DNA from: JAKFWF01 sp031429105
Lineage (GTDB): Bacteria; Pseudomonadota; Alphaproteobacteria; Rhizobiales; Hyphomicrobiaceae
Assembly: GCA_031429105.1 (NCBI GenBank)
Contig: JANOYV010000186.1
Coordinates: 1 to 28,824, forward strand
Length of the DNA: 28,824 nt
Direction: 5' to 3'
A program made the position numbers and the translations under genes. Below, piece by piece: positions 23,620-28,824 of the stretch. The first letter of the stretch is position 1. Each line of letters begins with the position of its first letter. A model generated the notes under the pieces. The model was not told the origin of the DNA and did not search any database. It was given only the letters and a program-made list of their open reading frames with translations.

Positions 23620-25626
23620 ATGACAGTCGACAAGGTTACGCTGCAAATTCTCGCCAACCACTGCGCGGCCGCGGCCGAGAGCATGGCGAACACACTGCTG
23701 CGCACGGCACACTCGACCTTCGTGAAGGAAACTGAGGATTTCACGACGGGCCTCGCCGACCCAGACGGCAAGACCTTTGCATCGCCCTACGAACTGGGTG
23801 TCACGTGGTTCGTCGGTCTCGATTACGGTCGGGCCATCAAGTATATCGAGCAATACGAGGAAGGTGACATCGTCATCACCAACGATCCCTATTCGGGTTT
23901 CGTGTGTACCCATTCACCAGACACGCATTTGTGGAAGCCGATCTTCCATAAGGGCAAGTTGGTTTGTTTCTCGGTGACGCATATTCATAACACTGACGTT
24001 GGCGGCGCGGTTCCAGCATCACTGTCACGCACGCTGACCGAGGTGCACCAGGAAGGCATCCGCTTGCCACCGGTGAAACTTTTTAAGCAAGGTGTGATCA
24101 ATACCGAGATCCGCGACATCATGCTGGCAAATGTGCGGATGCCTGAGCAAAACTGGGGGGACATGAAGGCGCAGGTTGCCTGCCTCAACACGGGCGAGCG
24201 CAAGGTACACGAAATGATTGCACGGTTCGGCTTCGACACCTTTGTCGAGGGACGTGCGGCGCTGCTCGATCATGCCGAGGCTCAGGCGCGGCGCGTGATC
24301 AGTCAGATCCCTGACGGCGAATATTTTTTCGCTGACTACACTGACGAGGACTCGGTCGGCGGACAGCCGTGCCGCATTGCGCTCAACATGAAGGTCAAAG
24401 GTGACGAAATCATCTTCGATTTTTCTGAATCTGATCCGCAGTTGAATTCGTCGCTCAACATTCCGACCGGCGGAAATGGCCGACATGCAATCATCATGGT
24501 TTCGACGATGTATGCATTGCGGGTGCTCGATCCCACAATGTTTCTCAATTTCGGAATGCTGCGGCCCGTCAATTCGATACTCCCGAAGGGCTCCATGGTG
24601 AACCCCGAGTTTCCAGCCGCCGTCGGTATGCGCACACTCACGACGCTGCGCCTACAAATCGTGATCCTGGGTGCATTCGCCAAGGCATTGCCCGGTCGGA
24701 TGCCAGCTGCGTGCGGTGATGGCGGCCCACTGCTGAACGTGCGCACGACCGATAACGTGACTGGCCGAAAGCTGATGGCAAATCTTAATCCGATTTCGGG
24801 CGGCGGCGGCGGAACCTCGTATCGTGACGGCACGGAAGGTTCAGGGGCGAACTTCGGCTTCCTGAAAAACACACCGGTCGAAATCAGCGAAGCCGAGGTG
24901 CCGGTGAAGATCCTAGGCTACGGGCTGGCCCGGGACTCGGGCGGTGCTGGCAAGTTCCGCGGCGGCCTCGGCACCGAGATGGAATTCGAGGTGCATGCGC
25001 CGCATACGTTCGTGACTGCCCGCAACCGTGACCGTTCTCATTTTGCGCCTTGGGGTCTGCAGGGTGGACAGTCTGGCAAGACATCGGCCTTCTTGCTCAA
25101 TCGCGGCACCAATCGCGAGGTCAACCTCGGCAACACCGATATCTACAGCGCCGAGCCGGGTGATCGCATCTACCTCAAAAGTGCTGGTGCTGGCGGCTGG
25201 GGCAATCCGTGGGAGCGCGATCCGGCCAAAGTTTTGGCCGATGTCGAACGTGGGTTCGTCAGCTCTGAAGCTGGCGAGCAGGAATATGGTGTGGTGCTGC
25301 GCGAGGGCAAAGTTGACTCTGGCGCCACCGCCAAGCGTCGCGCGGCATTGCAAGCCGCCGATCCGAACCAGTTCTATGGGTTCAATCAATTCCGCCTTGA
25401 CTTTGAAGCGCTGTGGACGCGCGAGGCCTATGCCGAATTGACCCGCATTCTACGCGGCTTGCCGGTGCACTGGCGGTTCTTTGTGAAGCATAAGGTTTTC
25501 GAGGTAATCAACCGTTTGCCTGTCGGCGAGCGGCGCAACAGTCCGCAGCGCGTGCGCGAGATCTACAATCAAATCTTAGCTGACTACCCGCAATTGAGCA
25601 CATTGCAAGCATCAAAAGCCGGGTGA
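23620..25626 (+). CDS. hyuB: Hydantoinase/oxoprolinase subunit B (HyuB3) with C-terminal extension
   Basis: A 668-residue HyuB, about 65-110 residues longer than the other two in this window. The core has TLQILANHCAAAAESMANTL, NDPYSGFVCTHSPD, HNTDVGGAVPAS, EGIRLPPVKL, GSMVNPEFPAAVGMRT, DSGGAGKFRGGLGTEMEFE and SAGAGGWGNPWERD. The H98, D101, H123 set (H-x2-D-x21-H) is conserved. After the normal end of the family core (about residue 575) there is a roughly 93-residue tail with aromatic- and arginine-rich helices (FEALWTREAYAELTRILRGL and REIYNQILADYP), whose role I do not recognise; it may mediate assembly with HyuA3. ATG 23620 has only a weak GAGG upstream. It is the natural partner of HyuA3. 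Confidence 0.92.
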   Translation: MTVDKVTLQILANHCAAAAESMANTLLRTAHSTFVKETEDFTTGLADPDGKTFASPYELGVTWFVGLDYGRAIKYIEQYEEGDIVITNDPYSGFVCTHSPDTHLWKPIFHKGKLVCFSVTHIHNTDVGGAVPASLSRTLTEVHQEGIRLPPVKLFKQGVINTEIRDIMLANVRMPEQNWGDMKAQVACLNTGERKVHEMIARFGFDTFVEGRAALLDHAEAQARRVISQIPDGEYFFADYTDEDSVGGQPCRIALNMKVKGDEIIFDFSESDPQLNSSLNIPTGGNGRHAIIMVSTMYALRVLDPTMFLNFGMLRPVNSILPKGSMVNPEFPAAVGMRTLTTLRLQIVILGAFAKALPGRMPAACGDGGPLLNVRTTDNVTGRKLMANLNPISGGGGGTSYRDGTEGSGANFGFLKNTPVEISEAEVPVKILGYGLARDSGGAGKFRGGLGTEMEFEVHAPHTFVTARNRDRSHFAPWGLQGGQSGKTSAFLLNRGTNREVNLGNTDIYSAEPGDRIYLKSAGAGGWGNPWERDPAKVLADVERGFVSSEAGEQEYGVVLREGKVDSGATAKRRAALQAADPNQFYGFNQFRLDFEALWTREAYAELTRILRGLPVHWRFFVKHKVFEVINRLPVGERRNSPQRVREIYNQILADYPQLSTLQASKAG

Positions 25627-25702
25627 GCATCGCAAACATCACTGCATGAGACGAACAGGAGTTTTGTTGCGACGTTACTGCATTGCGTGCAATTCGGGGT
25701 GG

Positions 25703-26166
25703 TTAGCACATGTCACATGTTAATGAGGCGCGGTTCGTTTTAAATGTCATAGCCGCTCGCGCGCGGCTGACGCGGTCGCGGAACCGACAATAGGCGCCGA
25801 CGCCAGATAGCGCCCAGTTAGGATTGCCGGAGTAGAGTGGGAAATCCGGGAAGTCGGCACGCTCGAATTCACAGGTGGAGTTCGATCCGCCGATGATACG
25901 TCGTGCTGTCTGGTGGCCGAGGTACGTCATCATGCCGACACCGATGCCGTTGCAGCCGAGCGCCTAGTGCATGCCATCGAGTTTGCCGGTGTGCGGCAGC
26001 ACATTCCGGGTGAACGCGACGTTGCCGGTCCAGGCGTGCGTAATCTTGGTCCCCTTCAGTTGCGGGAAACGGTCGGTCATGAAGCGATGCAAGATCGGCG
26101 CGCTGATTCCTGGCGCGACCGGTGTGAAGCGAGCGCGACCGCCGAAGATCATGCGTCTCCAGCGAC
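25703..26166 (-). pseudogene. FAD-dependent amine/amino-acid oxidoreductase (DadA/PuuB-like) C-terminal remnant
   Basis: The frame shows the C-terminal part of a DAO-family flavoprotein: RRMIFGGRARF, then a WTGNVAFTRNVLPHTGKLDG segment and ALGCNGIGVGMMTYLG, the region that contacts FAD in DadA- and PuuB-like oxidases. A TAG at about 25965 sits between GKLDGMH and ALGCNG, where relatives have an aromatic residue (Tyr or Phe), so a single change of a TAC/TAT codon is likely. Upstream of about 26155 the similarity stops or shifts frame, and the N-terminal GxGxxG FAD motif is absent. It lies between HyuB3 and the flavoenzyme gene on the opposite strand, so it is a leftover from an earlier arrangement of the locus. 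Confidence 0.7.
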
Positions 26167-26308
26167 CACACACGACCAAGCACCTTGGGATGTGCGAACC
26201 CCTTTTTCGCGCAACGCTGACCTGCACATTAGGCGTTAGTCTGAGATTGCAGATTGTCCGGACCAGACGGCATAGTCTTCGAACCTACTGGCTCTTGAGG
26301 GTATCGGC

Positions 26309-28372
26309 ATGACACGCCCAGACACTGCCACGGCTCAATCTGTAGTGCGACGCGCCGACCCATTGATGGCGCCGCTGAAGATCCGGCACCTGATGCTGCG
26401 GAACCGGATTATGAGCACAAGCCACGCCTGCGGCCTAGAAGAGAACGGCATGCCGACCGAGCGCTATCAACTCTATCATGCCGAGAAGGCTAAGGGCGGC
26501 CTAGCCCTGACCATGTTTGGTGGTTCGTCGAACGTTGCGCCCGATAGTCCAAATATTTTTCGACAGTTGAACGTTGGTACCGACGAGGTGATCCCACATC
26601 TGCAGCAGTTCTCCGAACGCGTGCATGCCCATGGCGCAGCGATCATGTGCCAGATCACCCACTTGGGGCGACGCGGGGAACCCTACGCCTCGAATTGGCT
26701 GCCGACGATCGCACCATCGCCGATCCGCGAGACGCTGCATCGCAGCTTCCCAAAAGAGATGGACGAGTATGATATCGCGCGCGTGATCAAGTCCTATGGT
26801 GCCGCCGCCAAACGTTGCCTGGAAGGTGGACTCGACGGCATCGAGACGCTGGCTGGCGGCCATCTAATTGGCCAGTTCTTGTCACCGTCGATGAATAAGC
26901 GCACCGACAAGTGGGGCGGCTCGGTGGCAAACCGCTGCCGCTTTGGCCTGATGGTCTACGAGGAGATGCGACGCCAGGTCGGCGAGAAATTCTTACTCGG
27001 CTTCCGCTATGTTGTAGACGAAGGGCCGGTCGGCATGAACTTCGAGGAATGCCTGGAGATCGCCAAGATTTTCGAAGCGACCGGCCACATCGATTTCTTC
27101 AATGCAATCTACGGCCGCATGGATACAGAGATCGGGCTCGCGGTCGATAACATGCCCGGCATGGCATCCGGCATCGCGCCGTGGCTCAAGTCGGTCGGCG
27201 CCTTCAAGCGCGAGATGAAGCTGCCCGTTTTCCATGCCGCCCGCGTCGCCGACGCGTCGAGCGCCCGCCACGCCATTGCCGAAGGCCTCCTCGACATGGT
27301 GGCGATGACGCGGGCGCAGATCGCTGATCCTCACCTCGTCTCGAAGATCGCCGCAGGGCGCGAGAGCGAGATCCGCCCCTGCGTCGGTGCCACCCACTGC
27401 CAATCGCCTTACCGACCTAGTTGTTTGCATAATCCGTCCACAGGACGGGAGACGATTCTCCCGCATGAGATTCCGCGGTCGGATCGCGCCGGCCGACAGG
27501 TGGTTGTGGTTGGCGGCGGGCCGGCTGGCCTCGAAGCGGCCCGCGTGTCAGCGATCCGCGGCCACAAAGTTGTTCTGCTCGAAGCCGCAAGCCAGTTGGG
27601 CGGCCAGTTGCAGATGGCCCAACGCGCCAGTTGGCGCCGCGACGTCATCGGCATCGTCGATTGGCGCAAGTCGGAGATCGAACGTCTCGGCGTCAAGGTG
27701 CGACTCAACACTTACGCTGAGCCCGCAGACGTGCTGGAATTGAAACCCGACGTGGTCATCGTCGCCACAGGCGGTACGCCGGATATCGAGTGGATCAAGG
27801 GCGCAGAGCATGTCACTTCTGCTTGGGACATCATCACTGGTTCGGTCCCATTGAGTTCGGATGTCGTGGTCTACGACGGCACTGGCCGTCATCCCGGATC
27901 GCAGGTCATGGAAATGGCCGCGCGCGACGGTCGGCAACTCAAATTCTACTCGATCGACAACCAGTTAGCGCAAGAGTTGACCTACGCCGAGCGCATCATC
28001 TGGAAAAAGCGCGCCTATGAGCTTGGTGTCGAAATGCACTTCGACCACCAAATCGAACAGGTCGAACGGCACGGCAACAGATTGCATGTCGTCTTCCGCA
28101 ATCTCGCCACGGCCAAGACTGTCGAGTGCCTCACCGACCAATTGGTCGTTGACCACGGCACGCTGCCGGCCGACGCGCTTTATCACGAACTGCGCGACAA
28201 ATCTTCGAACGCTGGCGTCACCGACATCGATGCACTGCTGGCGCTGGTGGCGCAACCGCTAACCATCGACCCTGTTGCAACGTTCGAATTGCATCGAGTG
28301 GGTGATGCGGTGGCAAGCCGCAACGTTCAAGCGGCCATCCTCGATTCCATGCGCCTGTGCAGGGCGCTGTGA
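26309..28372 (+). CDS. NADH:flavin oxidoreductase of the TMADH/2,4-dienoyl-CoA reductase type, possible N-demethylase
   Basis: A 687-residue three-part flavoprotein. Residues about 20-345 form an OYE-like FMN barrel, with HLGRRG and GIETLAGGHLIGQFLSPSMN followed by RTDKWGGSVANRCRF. A cysteine cluster at 358-372 would hold a 4Fe-4S centre, and a dinucleotide-binding part begins with VVVVGGGPAGLEAAR (about residue 398 onward). The cluster reads C358-V-G-A361-T-H-C364...C372-L-H-N-P: the second cysteine of the TMADH pattern C-x2-C-x2-C is Ala. The GIE-LAGGH and CxHNPxTGRE wording resembles, from memory, flavoenzymes that demethylate dimethylglycine or N-methylproline, more than fatty-acid dienoyl-CoA reductase. 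ATG 26309 follows GAGG. It is coupled to the next gene by a GTGA overlap. Oxidative N-demethylation of a pathway intermediate is a reasonable inference. Confidence 0.88.
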   Translation: MTRPDTATAQSVVRRADPLMAPLKIRHLMLRNRIMSTSHACGLEENGMPTERYQLYHAEKAKGGLALTMFGGSSNVAPDSPNIFRQLNVGTDEVIPHLQQFSERVHAHGAAIMCQITHLGRRGEPYASNWLPTIAPSPIRETLHRSFPKEMDEYDIARVIKSYGAAAKRCLEGGLDGIETLAGGHLIGQFLSPSMNKRTDKWGGSVANRCRFGLMVYEEMRRQVGEKFLLGFRYVVDEGPVGMNFEECLEIAKIFEATGHIDFFNAIYGRMDTEIGLAVDNMPGMASGIAPWLKSVGAFKREMKLPVFHAARVADASSARHAIAEGLLDMVAMTRAQIADPHLVSKIAAGRESEIRPCVGATHCQSPYRPSCLHNPSTGRETILPHEIPRSDRAGRQVVVVGGGPAGLEAARVSAIRGHKVVLLEAASQLGGQLQMAQRASWRRDVIGIVDWRKSEIERLGVKVRLNTYAEPADVLELKPDVVIVATGGTPDIEWIKGAEHVTSAWDIITGSVPLSSDVVVYDGTGRHPGSQVMEMAARDGRQLKFYSIDNQLAQELTYAERIIWKKRAYELGVEMHFDHQIEQVERHGNRLHVVFRNLATAKTVECLTDQLVVDHGTLPADALYHELRDKSSNAGVTDIDALLALVAQPLTIDPVATFELHRVGDAVASRNVQAAILDSMRLCRAL

Positions 28373-28824
28373 CGAGCGTCCGGACTGTCTACATCGACTG
28401 CTCAGCCTTAATGCACAGTTTGCTGGACGAGGTTGGCCAGCTGAGTGAGTTCACCGTATTCGACGGCGATCCGTCACGAGCCGAGCTTGAAGCTTTGATC
28501 GCAGATGCAGCCATCGTACTCAATGGTCACACGACCATGGACGATGCGCTGCTGGCCCGTGCTTCACAACTGCGCTCGATCATCTTTCTTGGTACCGGCG
28601 CGTCTAGCTATGTCGACATGGAGGCAGCGGCCAAGCGCGGGATCGCAGTACGCACGATCCGCGCCTATGGCGACCGCACTGTCGCCGAACACGCCTTCAC
28701 TCTATTGCTCGCCGCTGCTCGTGATGTTGCCCGCATGGATCGCAACGTCCGCGCCGGCAGATGGGAAACGTGCGAAGGCATCGAGTTGCAGGGCCGCACA
28801 CTTGGGCTTATCGGTCTCGGTGGC
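28369..28824 (+). CDS. D-isomer specific 2-hydroxyacid dehydrogenase (phosphoglycerate dehydrogenase-like), cut by window end
   Basis: The first 152 codons of a gene that continues past the window. It begins with GTG at 28369, overlapping the TGA of the flavoprotein gene (GTGA), so it belongs to the same operon. The reading shows the N-terminal catalytic domain with AAIVLNGHTTMDDALLARAS, LRSIIFLGTGASSYVDMEAA, then YGDRTVAEHAFTLLLAAARD, the hinge helix of SerA-type enzymes. The NAD-binding domain starts with GRTLGLIGLGG, where the window stops inside the GxGxxG motif. The family interconverts 2-hydroxy and 2-oxo acids with NAD(P)H in the cytoplasm. Catalytic Arg, Glu and His would lie outside the window. 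Confidence 0.88.
   Translation, partial: MTSVRTVYIDCSALMHSLLDEVGQLSEFTVFDGDPSRAELEALIADAAIVLNGHTTMDDALLARASQLRSIIFLGTGASSYVDMEAAAKRGIAVRTIRAYGDRTVAEHAFTLLLAAARDVARMDRNVRAGRWETCEGIELQGRTLGLIGLGG

Noticed and set aside
25707..25720. Tandem CACATGT-CACATGT repeat
   Set aside because: Two 7-bp copies at the end of a decayed gene; too short to claim an attachment or binding site.
297..26166. Three in-frame TAG codons as possible amber recoding (pyrrolysine or suppressor)
   Set aside because: HyuB2, the second M20 gene and HyuA3 all end with TAG at the normal family length, so TAG acts as a stop here. The interrupted genes are also near other decayed sequence, and no suppressor tRNA was seen.
1..28824. 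tRNA, rRNA, CRISPR array or complete insertion sequence
   Set aside because: No cloverleaf-like sequence, repeat-spacer pattern, OrfB or terminal inverted repeats were found on reading both strands.

Overview
The window is a GC-rich stretch from a proteobacterium. The base composition, dense 4-nt gene overlaps and protein families most resemble a soil or plant-associated alphaproteobacterium (Bradyrhizobium-like Rhizobiales); this is inference, because no rRNA, tRNA or taxonomic marker gene is present. It reads as an accessory catabolic island rather than core genome.

Left edge (1-1960): a graveyard of broken genes. It holds an N-6 DNA methylase with an in-frame amber codon, the last 42 codons of an aldo/keto reductase, an IS3-family OrfA remnant without OrfB, and a frameshifted glutathione S-transferase tail. 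This looks like a recombination or insertion scar beside the functional cluster.

Left functional block (2125-9638): an M20 amidohydrolase (HipO type) on the + strand faces a minus-strand transport operon. In transcription order the operon is a periplasmic solute-binding protein, an intercistronic hairpin, two permeases (DppB, DppC type), two ATPases (DppD, DppF type) and an SDR oxidoreductase interrupted by an amber codon.

A 292-nt divergent intergenic region (9639-9930) separates this operon from the right block and carries two dyads that could be operators.

Right functional block (9931-28824, all real genes on +): two tandem HyuA/HyuB pairs coupled by ATGA overlaps (A1-B1-A2-B2), a second M20 metallopeptidase, a single-subunit molybdopterin oxidoreductase with an N-terminal 4Fe-4S site, and a third, divergent HyuA/HyuB pair. 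Next come a decayed FAD amine/amino-acid oxidoreductase tail on the minus strand, a TMADH/dienoyl-CoA-reductase-type flavoenzyme, and the start of a D-2-hydroxyacid dehydrogenase cut by the window end.

Taken together: an ABC importer supplies a small, probably nitrogen-containing compound. ATP-dependent HyuAB enzymes (hydantoinase/oxoprolinase/caprolactamase/acetone-carboxylase superfamily) open cyclic amides or carboxylate a ketone-like substrate, M20 enzymes cleave a resulting amide or carbamoyl bond, and redox enzymes (Mo enzyme, flavoprotein, SDR, hydroxyacid dehydrogenase) handle oxidation or N-demethylation. The substrate cannot be read from the sequence. Three HyuAB pairs together with an orphan Mo enzyme is the most unusual feature. 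No transcriptional regulator, RNA gene or CRISPR array was seen.
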